Positions 21,001 to 31,055 of a stretch of DNA of 64,000 bases are shown piece by piece (the first letter of the stretch is position 1; each line of letters opens with the position of its first letter). The notes under the pieces were generated by a model that ran no database searches, was not told where the DNA came from, and saw only the letters and a program-made list of their open reading frames with translations. A program made the translations under genes and the position numbers. The stretch comes from Phytophthora quininea (Eukaryota; Oomycota; Peronosporomycetes; Peronosporales; Peronosporaceae): NCBI GenBank assembly GCA_011947345.1, contig JAAVTG010000051.1, positions 310,001-374,000 on the forward strand, given 5' to 3'.

Positions 21001-22896
21001 CTATTTCGAAAATGGGTTCGGTCTCTTCTTGGTTCCCCAATAGAGATCAATGAGTCCGGGAATCTGCTTTAGATTCTCCACGGGCTCCCAGGTGGCCTCT
21101 GACTTCGATTCGCCAAGCCACCAAACCTTGTACTGAGGTTTCCCCTTGTACTTGCGATGCCCAATTACGGCCTCAACGAGATGTCCCTCGGAGCCATCGG
21201 CTAACACCACTTTGTTCACCTTCTGCTTACGATTGGTGTCCTTCTTGTACGGTTTTAGTAGTGATGTGTGAAACACCGGGTGCATCTTCAATCCCTTCGA
21301 TAATCCCAACTCATAGGAATCCTTCGAGATCTTCTTCAACACTGGAAACGGTCCAATGTATCTTGGAGCGAGCTTCTTCGACTGGGCATATCCCTTGTGA
21401 CGGATGTCCATATTCTTTCCGTCTAACAGCACCATATCGTTGACTTCAAAGTCCTGCACGTGTCTGTTCTTGTCGTAGTAATGCTTCATACGCTCCTGCG
21501 CTTCGCTCATGCGATCTTGTGCAATCTTGAGCAGAGTTTCTTGTCGAAGCAAAAACTCTTGCGCTGATTTCTCCAACTTCTTAAACTCTGGATCTGCTGC
21601 CACATCATCTGGCATGTAGGGTATATATCCTAGATCCGCTTCGAACGGTGACATACCTATCGTAGAGTGTACACGTCGATTGTAGGCAATTTCTGCCAAG
21701 TGGAGATAGTCATTCCAGTCATTTTGGGCTGGACTAACGACACCTCGGAGATAGTCTCCAATGAAACGGTTTGTTCTTTCCGTTTGTCCGTCAGTTTGGG
21801 GTCGGAATGCAGACGATAATTTGTGCTGCGTTCCCATAGCTGTCATAGTTGCTTGCCAAAACTTAGACGTAAACTTGGTGTCTCTATCGGACACAATGGT
21901 CTTGGGCATGCCATGGTCCTTGACGTAATTCTTCATGAACACGTTTGCGATTTCCGTAGAATCTTCTGTTGTCTTAGTTGCAATGAACTTGGCTCGCTTG
22001 GTCAAACGATCAACAATGACTATAATCGAGTTGTATCCTTCTTTAGTCGATGGAAGAGACACGATGAAATCCATGGATATATCAGTCCATCTGCCTCTCG
22101 GAACATCCAACGATTGGAGTAGTCCTGGTGGCTTTGTTTGCCTAGCCTTGTTGCGCTGACACATCTCACACGTGTTGACATAGCGCTGGATATACTTGGA
22201 CATTCTTGGCCAATAGTACTTTTCGCGAACAGCCAAATAGGTCTTATAATACCCAGGATGGCCAGCTGACACTGAGTCATGGTTTTCACAGATAACGCGA
22301 TTCTTGAGATCTTCGTCGTCTGGAATGTATAAACGTGGAGTCTCATCTTCGCCTGTCTGATAGTATAAGACGCCGTCGTTGATTGAATAACGTGGCATCG
22401 AGACACCTTCATTCAGACGCTTGATGATCCATAGTAGTTCCTTCTTCCTTGAGTACATCTGCTTAGCTGATTGAGCGACAGTCACCTTTGAGGCAATCAT
22501 CGTCACCACAATTTCGCGGTTTTGAGCAGACTCAAGAAGTTCTTTTAAGCTGACTTGAGCGGCCTTGTGCTCGAAGTCTGGCTTTCTTGATAGCGCATCT
22601 GCTACAGTATTGGTTTCTCCAGGAATCCACTTGAATAGTGGCTGGAACTCAGCGAGTTCATTGAACCATCGGGCAATTCTTCGGTTAGTCGTCTTCTGCG
22701 TCAGAATCATCTCAATACTCTTGTGGTCGGTTTCGACAGTAAACGGCTTGTCCAACAGATAGACGCGCCATGTCTTCAGAGCATGCATAATTGCGAGCAG
22801 CTCTTGTTCGCGAACTGGGTAATTCAGCTCAGCGGGTTTCATCTTTCGACCAGTAAAAGCAATTGGATGTTCCAACCCTCCCTCGTTTTGAAACAA
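21001..22896 (-). CDS. Gypsy-1 RNase H, integrase and chromodomain
   Basis: This 631-codon frame starts inside RNase H (FQNEGGLEHPIAFTGRKMKP; YPVREQELLAIMHALKTWRV; TDHKSIEMI; GETNTVADALSRKPD). The integrase zinc-binding region follows (HPGYYKTYLAVREKYYWPRM ... CEMCQRNK), then the catalytic core with DFIVSLPST (Asp), TIVSDRDTKFTSKFWQ (Asp) and RPQTDGQTERTNRFIGDYLR (Glu). The C-terminal GPF region (APRYIGPFPVLKKI) precedes a chromodomain (HLVEAVIGHRKYKGKPQYKV followed by WW and WEPVENL). A chromodomain suggests targeting to marked chromatin. The stop is at 21,001-21,003, close to the purine tract. Confidence 0.95.
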   Translation of the reverse strand: MFQNEGGLEHPIAFTGRKMKPAELNYPVREQELLAIMHALKTWRVYLLDKPFTVETDHKSIEMILTQKTTNRRIARWFNELAEFQPLFKWIPGETNTVADALSRKPDFEHKAAQVSLKELLESAQNREIVVTMIASKVTVAQSAKQMYSRKKELLWIIKRLNEGVSMPRYSINDGVLYYQTGEDETPRLYIPDDEDLKNRVICENHDSVSAGHPGYYKTYLAVREKYYWPRMSKYIQRYVNTCEMCQRNKARQTKPPGLLQSLDVPRGRWTDISMDFIVSLPSTKEGYNSIIVIVDRLTKRAKFIATKTTEDSTEIANVFMKNYVKDHGMPKTIVSDRDTKFTSKFWQATMTAMGTQHKLSSAFRPQTDGQTERTNRFIGDYLRGVVSPAQNDWNDYLHLAEIAYNRRVHSTIGMSPFEADLGYIPYMPDDVAADPEFKKLEKSAQEFLLRQETLLKIAQDRMSEAQERMKHYYDKNRHVQDFEVNDMVLLDGKNMDIRHKGYAQSKKLAPRYIGPFPVLKKISKDSYELGLSKGLKMHPVFHTSLLKPYKKDTNRKQKVNKVVLADGSEGHLVEAVIGHRKYKGKPQYKVWWLGESKSEATWEPVENLKQIPGLIDLYWGTKKRPNPFSK

Positions 22897-23942
22897 GACT
22901 CCCCGATCGCGAAGTTCGAGGCGTCCATCCTGATGCCAAAAGGCTTTGAAAAATCAGGAAGTTTGAGGACAGGTGGAGACGATAAGCGACGCTTGAGTTC
23001 TTCAAAGCATCGCAATTGGTCTTCAGTGAGCTGGATTGGCTCACGAGACCGTTTGCCCTTGATACTTTCATGCAAAGGACCTGCAAATTGAGCAAAATCC
23101 TTGCAGAATCTGGAGACGTACACAGTTGTCCCCAAGAAGCTTTCCATTTGCTTCTTTGTCTTTGGAATAGGCCAATCGGCAATGACCTTGACCTTATCTG
23201 GGTCCATACGGACACCGTTGCGCCCAACAAAGTCGCCCAGGCATGGAATTTCATCCACGCAAAACTGGCATTTGGACAACTTGATGTAGAGCTTCTGCTC
23301 TTCACAGCGCTTGAGCACTCGATCCAAAGCCTCGAGGTGCTCAGAGACATCTTCACTTTTAGTGAACACATAGATGTCGTCGAAATAGATTCGCATCACG
23401 TCACGTAAATCCCGGAAAACCTTCTGTAAAAGGCGATTAAACGTTCCTGAACTACCACTGAGTCCCATGGGAGTGACGAGGTATTCAAAAAGACCGTCTG
23501 GATTCGAAAACGCTGTAAAGGGTATATCGGATTCCCTTAGCTTGACTTGGTAATATCCCCAGAGTAGATCCATGCACGAATACCAAAAGCTGCCTGCCAT
23601 CGCGTCAAAGGTATCTTCCTTCCGCGGCATTGGGATTGCTGGCAAGATTGTCGCTAGATTCAGCTGACGAAAGTCGTGCACGATACGCCATCCAACTGGT
23701 TTCTTCACACAGAACGTTGGTGCACTAAAAGCTGACGTACTTGGTCGTATAATGCCTGCCTGGACCATTTCTTTGGTCCAGTCTTGTATAATCTGGCATT
23801 GCTCAGGACTTTGGCGCCACTGCTTCACCGAAACTGGCTGAGTTCCAGGTTTCAGCAGGATCTCATGCTCGATACCTTCACGTACCGGTGGCGTCTCATT
23901 AGGGAGTTCCGTACGGGAAACTGTGTCCGCATACTTGCGCAA
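22839..23942 (-). CDS. Gypsy-1 reverse transcriptase region
   Basis: The frame contains the conserved RT blocks: PTFCVKKPVGWRIVHDFRQL, MDLLWGYYQVKLRESDIPFT (motif A Asp), FEYLVTPMGLSGSSGTFNRL (motif B) and MRIYFDDIYVFTKSEDVSEH (motif C, FDD box), then CQFCVDEIPCLGDFVGRNGV and the connection to RNase H, DASNFAIG. It copies the element RNA into DNA. The frame is lost shortly after DASNFAIG because of a one-base deletion in a G run. The RNase H continues in the next frame. Confidence 0.95.
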   Translation of the reverse strand: MRKYADTVSRTELPNETPPVREGIEHEILLKPGTQPVSVKQWRQSPEQCQIIQDWTKEMVQAGIIRPSTSAFSAPTFCVKKPVGWRIVHDFRQLNLATILPAIPMPRKEDTFDAMAGSFWYSCMDLLWGYYQVKLRESDIPFTAFSNPDGLFEYLVTPMGLSGSSGTFNRLLQKVFRDLRDVMRIYFDDIYVFTKSEDVSEHLEALDRVLKRCEEQKLYIKLSKCQFCVDEIPCLGDFVGRNGVRMDPDKVKVIADWPIPKTKKQMESFLGTTVYVSRFCKDFAQFAGPLHESIKGKRSREPIQLTEDQLRCFEELKRRLSSPPVLKLPDFSKPFGIRMDASNFAIGESCFKTREGWNIQLLLLVER

Positions 23943-25720
23943 TACTGGATACGCAGGATTGTCCTTGAGAGCCTCCCAACCTTGACTCTTGAAGCGTTCA
24001 GCCTTCTCGGAGTCATGGGGTTGATCATGAATACAGCTTCAATGTCCTTGTCCTTTCGAAGCATTCGAAGAAACTGGTTCGACGAAATGATCTTCGTAGA
24101 ACCGTGTCGTCCTTGGTGACCGTGATGGCGATAGAAGTTGAAAATCTCGCGACTTTTATCCAAACGAGAATAGCGTCTTCCAGCTACACGTCTTGCTGGA
24201 CGTTTGGTCGGACTGGACAGTTTGACTTGAATCGGACTGGCTGTTGTATTGTTGCGAGGTTTGATTTGCAACGTTTCCCAGTTAATATCTGGGTTCTGCT
24301 CACGGAGCCACACCATACCTAGTACGACGTCTTTCTTCTCCGGAACAGGCATAACTTGGAAGGTTTTCAACGAAACTGGAAAGCCAGGAATGGCTAAGTT
24401 CATGTCAACAGTGCGACGGCGACGATGGACAATTTGATCGTATCCTAAGTCGACTTGCATAAGTTCGTGCTCTGTGACTTCCAGTTCGAGTTTCTTGACC
24501 AATTCTTCGGTCACGTCGTTAAGGCTACTTCGATTGTCGATGAAGATAGAGACTTCTTCCTTCTGATCTTCATCCTTGTACGCTTGAGCTTCGGCTTCGA
24601 GAATTGCATACACCGATCCGCTCATAAAGCGATTAGCCTCTTTACTTTTAGGCTTCTTGCACTGCGGCGAGATATGTCCCTTCTCCCCACAATTGTTGCA
24701 CGTAGCTGTCTTCGTCCAGTCGTCCTTCTTGCCCTTCTTCTTAGATCGTTTCGCTGATTGTTGCTTTTGCTTGGGTGGACGAGAACTTGATGCATCCTTT
24801 CCTGTAGGTTGCTTGGACGGAACTCGAGGTGGTTTCCCCGAGTAATGTGCAAACTCGAAGTTAGAGGCAATTTCAATAGCCTCTTGTAGCGTACCAGGAC
24901 TTTCTTCCTTGATCTTCTTCGCTGTTTCTTCGCGTAGTCCGTTCTGGAAAAAGAAACACTTCTCCAGTTCACTGATATCCAACTCGGTCTGAGACAACAA
25001 GTCTTGGAATTTGGAGACATACTCATGAATTGTCTCCTTTTGCTTCAAGTGAAACATACGCTCGCGAAGGTCATATTCAAAGTCCTTAGGCCTGAAGCGC
25101 GTACGCAACTGGCTCTTGAACAGTGACCACGTCTTGTGAACATTCACACGCTCACAGTCCGCTATAAAGGCACAATACCAATTCAACACGGATTTGCCCA
25201 GGTTGCTGGATATTAGCGTCACAAAATCTGACGACTCTGCTTCCATTAACTGGCGTTTGTTGGCGTAGTACTGTTCCGTGGCAAAGATCCATAGCTCAAT
25301 GTCTTCGCCATACTTTCCCTCATAAACAGGAGGGTCCTTCTTCTTGTGATCACCTCTGGACGCGATGAGAAACTCGAAGCGTTCATTCGCCTGCTGCATT
25401 TGTGCTTGCATCTGTGCTTGCATTTGTGCTTGCATCTGTGCTTGCATTTGTGCTTGATACTGTTGCTGCTGTTGTGTTATATACAATAGCAATTGCTGCA
25501 TGGACATCGTGTCCTGTCCCGAAGGAGCTTGGGCAGCAGCAGCGGCTGTAGGGGCTGACTCAGCCTGATTACTGCGTGTACTTGAACGTGTAGCCGGATG
25601 GGTAGCCTCTGAATCACTCGCAGCATTTGCTCTGCTTTGTTGGCGAGGACGAGGGTTCGGTGATGGGTGCTCAGCTCCACGACCTCTTCTAGTGGCCATG
25701 ATAGCTGGACTTCTCAGCAC
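23852..25720 (-). CDS. Gypsy-1 Gag-protease region
   Basis: The 622-codon frame starts at 25,720 (a second Met, MATRRGRGAEHP, at 25,699 is likely the real start). After a proline/serine-rich head there is a glutamine-rich tandem peptide (QAQM repeated about five times, about residues 92-112, encoded by a 12-bp DNA repeat). The retrotransposon gag domain follows (YEGKYGEDIELWIFATEQYY; LRTRFRPKDFEYDLRERMF), then a zinc knuckle CNNCGEKGHISPQC (CX2CX4HX4C) and the protease-like segment VSIFIDNRSSLNDVTEELVK, where the usual DSG/DTG reads DNR. The last stretch (about 24,025-23,852) is out of frame relative to the element's expected pol text, because of a one-base loss in a C run. Confidence 0.9.
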   Translation of the reverse strand: MLRSPAIMATRRGRGAEHPSPNPRPRQQSRANAASDSEATHPATRSSTRSNQAESAPTAAAAAQAPSGQDTMSMQQLLLYITQQQQQYQAQMQAQMQAQMQAQMQAQMQQANERFEFLIASRGDHKKKDPPVYEGKYGEDIELWIFATEQYYANKRQLMEAESSDFVTLISSNLGKSVLNWYCAFIADCERVNVHKTWSLFKSQLRTRFRPKDFEYDLRERMFHLKQKETIHEYVSKFQDLLSQTELDISELEKCFFFQNGLREETAKKIKEESPGTLQEAIEIASNFEFAHYSGKPPRVPSKQPTGKDASSSRPPKQKQQSAKRSKKKGKKDDWTKTATCNNCGEKGHISPQCKKPKSKEANRFMSGSVYAILEAEAQAYKDEDQKEEVSIFIDNRSSLNDVTEELVKKLELEVTEHELMQVDLGYDQIVHRRRRTVDMNLAIPGFPVSLKTFQVMPVPEKKDVVLGMVWLREQNPDINWETLQIKPRNNTTASPIQVKLSSPTKRPARRVAGRRYSRLDKSREIFNFYRHHGHQGRHGSTKIISSNQFLRMLRKDKDIEAVFMINPMTPRRLNASRVKVGRLSRTILRIQYCASMRTQFPVRNSLMRRHRYVKVSSMRSC

Positions 25721-26575
25721 TCCTTAAAACTTCTCCAAAACCCAAACTTTGAGGCCAAAGATTAGAAGAGAACTAACTCAATTCGTTTTACGCTTTTCTG
25801 GGCTAGTCTTGGTCAGCTTTACACGGATCACGCGATTTAGCTTTGCCGCTATGCGGTCTTCACAGTCTAGAAGGCAGTAGTTCGCTGAGTTTAACAGGCG
25901 GTCGACTTGCTGCTCGATCCCAAGGCCCTTAATCCAACAAGTGTCTTTGCGGAACCGAGCAATAATCCTCTTAGTCTTTTGACTTGGTTGAGGAGATCGA
26001 GTTGCAACTCTGCGAACTTTTCCGCCTTTTCCGGGAGGCAGAATAGACTGGTGTCAATTGCAGCAATCGGCTGAGGAGCGGGTTGTGGCGTAGACGTCGA
26101 GGTTACTTTGACGTTCCGCTTGCTCGGCTTAGTGTTGCGTTGACTGTGGCCCTTTTTGAATCGGGTCACGTACCAGTGAGAGGTGAGGCAAGGAATTGCC
26201 ACCGGGTAGCAAGGGACCGTTTGCTTCTACACCGATGATCCGCGTTAGCAGACACGATGCAGGCGCCCTAGCACTTAACCAACTTCTGGTGGCAACCCTA
26301 CGCAGCTAGGGAGCGTGCAGCACGACTGTTCTAGGCGGAGACTAAAGCCCCCTAAGTGATACCAAAAGGCGCCACAAGCCACACAGTGTGTTGTGCGCAC
26401 GACTCACAAAGAGCGCACCGAGTTTAACAGCACGTTCGCAGCCCAGAGCTTCCCCACGATGTGGCTGGCTCTATTAGCTACAGGTAAGCTCGCTTCCCAC
26501 GTATGTGGCCACGAGAAACCTCTTGGTCTTGAACTCTTGCACTTGAACCGAAGCTTGACACGACGAGTGCTACTA
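25721..26575 (-). other. Gypsy-1 5' leader
   Basis: About 855 bp between 5' LTR and gag. One short frame (26,202-25,891) has no recognisable domain. No perfect tRNA-complementary primer site is seen next to the LTR. Confidence 0.6.
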
Positions 26576-27148
26576 TGTAACACGTAGCGCGGGCGAGGAG
26601 CGTTGGGGCGAGACGGCGGTGGCGACGAGTTGGCGGAGACGGCGAACGGCGGAGACTGGCGGTGGCGCAGCTGGAGGAGGCGCCTTGGCCCTGGAAGTAG
26701 AATTGAGAAGTGAGATTGATCTGGCGGGTTTATCTTGCTAGCGCGCGTTGGGGAAACGCAAAGGGAAATCCAGTTCCCATTCTAAAGCCTATCAATTCTC
26801 TAAGTCCATATGAAATCCTAGATCTACCAATGAACAGCTCCTAACTGGAAACGTAGCTCGAATCTTGAATCTTCTTGATGCGTCCCATAATCAAGAATCC
26901 ATCAATAACTGGATTCTTTCAAATCCGTAGAATTTAAGAGCCAATCAGAGTAAAGATTATGGGACGTTCTTGAGACACCTAGAAGGTGTAATCTTGAACT
27001 TGAAGCCCTCGACCAATAGGAACGCTTTATGTATGTATGTCTACTACCATAAAGATAGCCAGCTATCCAGCATAATCTGGATAGTCTCAAAACGTATTGA
27101 CGGGGTTGTCGTCTGCAACATGTTGTCGCTGACGGCAATTCCGTCACA
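26576..27148 (-). repeat. Gypsy-1 5' LTR (573 bp)
   Basis: Same sequence as the other LTR with 16 extra bases from a local duplication, consistent with the length difference 573 versus 557. Near identity implies a recent insertion. Confidence 0.95.
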
Positions 27149-27153
27149 GGGAG

Positions 27154-29823
27154 ACGGTTAGGAACGTACAGGTCACCGTGCCCAGGCGGGCACCACTCCT
27201 CGAGCCGGTCAGGTGAGTACGTGGTAGGCTCGAGCGTGAAGACGTTCATCTTGGGCTTGTTCTGCAGCAGCCCCAGAGCCTCGTCCTTGACCCGCTCGAG
27301 TATTTTTGCTGGTAGTGGACCGTGTCGCCGCTGGCGCTGAAGCTGAAGCTGTTTGTGAGCACGAAGTGGACGCTCGACTTGTGGGCGCTGTGCAGCTCTG
27401 TCACCTGCTTGGTCATGATGTCCAGGAAGGCGTCGTCGCTCTCGACGGTCAGCAGTGGCTTGGACTGGTCCAGGACCATGCGGGTAGCCAAGCCGCCATT
27501 CAGCTTGAACACGACCGAGCAAGTCCAGGTCGGCCGTGACGCTAGTGCGGCCTTGTCCACGAGGTAGAGCAGATTGTCGGCGGTCGTGACGAATCCCTTG
27601 GTGATCATGCCCGTTCCGCCACTCACCAGCGCCTCGTACAAGCACTGGAAGGTCTTGATGGGCCTCGGTGGAGAGACCGGCGGCCTGCAACTGGCGTGAT
27701 CCAGCGTCAGCCCCGTCGAAGTACTCGATGACGGCACCGATGGCGCCAACGCACGAAAAATGCGTTCAGTACTTCCATCATTGACTCGACTAGTAGCCCA
27801 TCAAGCCCAGCGTCGTCCGTCCATTTGACGGTGGCGGTGAGAAATAACCATACCACCCAAGACGTTGCAGCGAACACATATTCCTCGTGATCAACAGCTG
27901 GCTTTACACTGATGTTTGTGAAGAAGCTTCGAGCAGCAGCATTTGCTGGACAACGCAAGCAGAAGGTGAGTACATATCCAGGTAAATTCTGCTAATGCTT
28001 TTACTTACAGCTTGGCTGACTCGCATAGATGCAGGCAACGGGTTCAATTTCTCGCCCAGTGTAGTCAGCATACGCGACTGCATCGCAGTCGCGATCGTGT
28101 AAAGAGTATAGTCGAGGTTTTGATGCGGTGGCATCCGCCAAGCAATAAACGCCGGGATTTCTACGGAACCCTGTGCATGTTTCCCCTTTACTTCAGATTG
28201 TCAGCGTGCTGGACGAGAGGTGCTGCTAGCTCTGGAGCCTGGAAATCGGCCAATTTTCGGTACTGCGCGGTTGTTGGTCTGCATTCCGGGCTTCTTGACT
28301 GTGTGTTGCGAGCTCTGGGATCCCGACGGAGTACTATTGCTGTTGCTGGGCGTCTTCGGAATTGAATTGCTTTCCAGAGTCCCGATACGAGCCTGGAGTT
28401 TCGAGATCGCGGCAGTCCCGGAACCAATCAAGTTTTCACGTGCCACATCGCGACAGCAAGCTGACTCGAGTGCTTCAATCCAGCTTGGTATCAATGCAAA
28501 AACTGCGCTAGTGGTGACTGCACTCTCAAATCAGAGACCTCCGAAACTCTCCAAACGCTGCAATTTTCGCCAGCAGGCCACATATGTGCAAGGAGCCGCT
28601 CGAGCACATCGCTCTGCCTTGTCGATACTGGATTATCGCACGAAATTTGCCAAGTTCTTGAGGAGGAACAGCAGCGCTTGCAATGAGCCGAGTCTGCAGC
28701 TAGTGACGGAAAGCGCGAGCAGTTCTGGTTGAAGACCAACTGATGAAAGCCTTGCTAAAGCACTTGGAACTCGAACTTAAAACCAACATGACCAAGCGAA
28801 CGACACAAACACGTGCCTTTGCTCAAGCTTATCACAGACGCCACACCTTATCAACCTCGGCGCAGCAGCAGTCGTCGACGAGACCATTGTCACGGACTTT
28901 TCGTCGCTCCCGCCCCTCCAAGACACCAACATCATCACGGAGAAAATGAACGGCGTACCTCGCTGTTTGGGGATGAGGTTTTTATTGTGTAGAATCGCTC
29001 GCACGTGATCAACGTGCAGTTCCACCGCCAGCTCCGTTCCCTGGACGAGTTTATAAGCTCCCATTCGGCGTAACTCTACACAATTCTCGACCGCGACCGG
29101 TTTATCTTTTATGGTAGTGTTCGCATACCTCGAAACGACCAGTTTTCTTCACCCCCGTTATGCTTTTCAGGGTCGTCTAAATCTTCGTCATAGAAGTCGT
29201 TAGATGTTTGCAGCAAACACGCGTCAACACCATAACACAACTTCAGTCCTACCTACCATCAGTGCTTACCTTGTGGGATTCGTCGATAAAGATAACAAAA
29301 AGACGATGGGCGAGTCTGTGGATTTCGTGTCCCGCTCTGCGTGCGTCAGCAGCAGTTGGAACGTCTCGCAGGCGAACGCCAATCTTCCACAAAGTCCCTG
29401 CTTCATCAGCGGTGTGGCAACTCCATATTGGCAAGCATTCACCACTTCCACCGACGAATGTGTTCTCCGCTGGGATGACATCGTCTCCGGCCTAAACGTA
29501 TCTCAGGGCCTCTGTCGCTTCCTCATGACTTTTGGCGTCCAGCAAGGTGTTCTTCAAAAGGGCATCGTACGAAGGCAATTCCAACAGCATAACCGGTTTC
29601 ACAGCTTGATCGTAGATCTCTGTGGTCTGGTCAAGCAGCCCGACGCGTCCCCCACGTAGATGGGTGCCAGTCTCATGAAGTCATCCGGACTGAGGCCCTA
29701 CAGCCCCACAAGCGGAGCACAATGCGTTGGGCTTGCGGTATTCTGCTTAACCAGTAAATGTCTGTATACATTGCGCACTGGACGACGTTTCATACTGGGA
29801 TAAGTGGGTCAGCGCTTGATTCG
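27154..29823 (-). repeat. Inverted duplication, right arm, outer part
   Basis: Reverse complement of about 10,191-12,859. Contains second copies of the UDP-glucose pyrophosphorylase fragment (about 27,155-27,705, minus), the kinesin motor fragment (about 28,425-28,785, plus) and the unassigned ORC4-like fragment (about 28,955-29,685, minus). Homology ends sharply at 29,823. A GAC triplet lies just outside both outer ends (10,188-10,190 and 29,824-29,826), which may be chance. Confidence 0.95.
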
Positions 29824-30273
29824 GACGGCCGCAGCAAGCGTACCGAGGCGCGGAGTGTATCACTGGTTGGACTTCGGTAATTGTATATAAAATATGTAAG
29901 GTGGATGTGTGACCATCACTCACAATCCAGCTCACACGTCACAGATTTGTATAGTATCGGTGCACACTTAGACTTTTGCCGGACACTGCACAGCTATGGC
30001 GGACTGTGCAGGCCGTTATCAAGGGTGCTTGGCGCTGCAATTTGGTGCTGATTACAGTGTGAAGCGAGAGATCCGGGAGATGCAGGAAGAACACTGTCGC
30101 TTTGCAGTGCTGCCAGAAGACGAATGGCACGTGACGTTGGTGACCAAAGTGGAGCTGCGAGGGTTGAGCGCTGAAGCCGTTCAAGAAGCAGAGACGCTGC
30201 CAACTCGTTGTTTTACCGTCGGATTGGGTGGAGAACATGGTGCTTCCAGAGATCTATGTGATGGTGGCGTCTA

Positions 30274-31055
30274 CACCTTTTCAGGTTCAAAACGGCGACA
30301 GGTAAAATCAAAACTGCAAAAGGTAAGATCAAAGTGACATGGCAAGAGAAGTGAGCAAAACCAAACTTAATATTGGGATTATTCTCCAACAGGCATATCT
30401 TTCATTTGGATCGCGCACGCGTGGAACGTAATCGTGTGCAGCGCACACTTGTAGCATAGGTCTGTTGTGATGGCTTCATGTACGAGCATATCTGCAGCCA
30501 TCTGCAGGTAGCTTTCTCGATGCGCCTTCATAGTGAGGTGCGGTGGTACTCGTAGAATAGCTTGGCGGTGTCGAGCAAGGAAGCGCTTGAGCATGGCTTT
30601 AAACACAGAGAAGCAGTTCTCGATCGGGTTCAACATAGGGGAGTATGGGTCGAGGCGAAGTAGCGTCGCTGCGGAGAACGTGTCTTCGTCGAAGACATCC
30701 TCGATGTTCGTGTGGCAGGGGGCGTTGTTGCACACCAGCACAACGCTCTCGAGCGGCGTTGTGGCGCTGATATGAGTCAGCAGACGGCGGATGTAGTCGT
30801 TGCACGCCTCCGACGTGAAGGACCCAAAGCGTTGTTCCGAGTAAGCAAGCCCCTCCTCTAAAATGCAGGCTATCACGTGGATATTTGACCCCTTGCTGGC
30901 CGTGTTCTTGTCTACAGCCATTTTTCACCTCTATGAACTAATCAGTTGTTTAAACTTGATGCTATCAAAATTATAATGTATTGGTGTCGTGTCACTTTAA
31001 TCTTACCTTTTGCAGTTTTGATTTTTCCTGTCGCCGTTTTGAGCCTGAAAAGGTG
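30274..31055 (-). mobile_element. Tc1/mariner-like (IS630 superfamily) element, 782 bp
   Basis: Both ends begin CACCTTTTCAGG and the terminal inverted repeats extend about 66 bp with about three mismatches (30,274-30,339 and the complement of 30,990-31,055). The element sits between TA dinucleotides (30,272-30,273 and 31,056-31,057), the target duplication of this superfamily. Removing it with one TA keeps the host reading (GGVY then FAVCMW). It carries only the catalytic half of a transposase. Confidence 0.92.
30379..30921 (-). CDS. DDE transposase remnant (DDE_3 type), N-terminus missing
   Basis: The 180-codon frame starts MAVDKNTASKGSNIHVIACI and contains LESVVLVCNNAPCHTNIEDV and LRLDPYSPMLNPIENCFSVF. 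These are the second and third catalytic blocks of IS630/Tc1/mariner transposases. The second block normally reads D-N-A-P-C-H. Here the aspartate is replaced by Asn (CNNAPCH), so the enzyme would be inactive. The N-terminal helix-turn-helix DNA-binding domains and probably the first catalytic Asp are absent, so this is an internally deleted, non-autonomous copy. Confidence 0.88.
   Translation of the reverse strand: MAVDKNTASKGSNIHVIACILEEGLAYSEQRFGSFTSEACNDYIRRLLTHISATTPLESVVLVCNNAPCHTNIEDVFDEDTFSAATLLRLDPYSPMLNPIENCFSVFKAMLKRFLARHRQAILRVPPHLTMKAHRESYLQMAADMLVHEAITTDLCYKCALHTITFHACAIQMKDMPVGE

Larger units (their letters stand above)
20422..27148 (-). mobile_element. Ty3/Gypsy LTR retrotransposon 1 (chromodomain-bearing), young insertion
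   Basis: A 6,727-bp element, minus strand, inserted in the right arm with a 5-bp target duplication GGGAG (20,417-20,421 and 27,149-27,153). The uninterrupted left arm shows the pre-insertion site. LTRs start TGTAACACG and end CCGTCACA on the plus strand. A purine tract (GAAGAGAGG on the minus strand, about 20,981-20,990) sits next to the 3' LTR. The 5' leader does not begin with the usual TGG primer-binding start but TAGTAGCACTCG, so the primer is unclear. Domain order gag, protease, RT, RNase H, integrase, chromodomain is that of Gypsy chromovirus-like elements. Two one-base deletions in C and G runs break the polyprotein (near 24,025 and 22,895). Confidence 0.96.

Noticed and set aside
22723..23408. 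Plus-strand open frames across the Gypsy-1 RT
   Set aside because: Antisense to the RT and connection domain.
26540..26575. tRNA primer-binding site for Gypsy-1
   Set aside because: The sequence beside the 5' LTR begins TAGTAG rather than TGG, so no primer can be named. A mutated site or self-priming remains possible.
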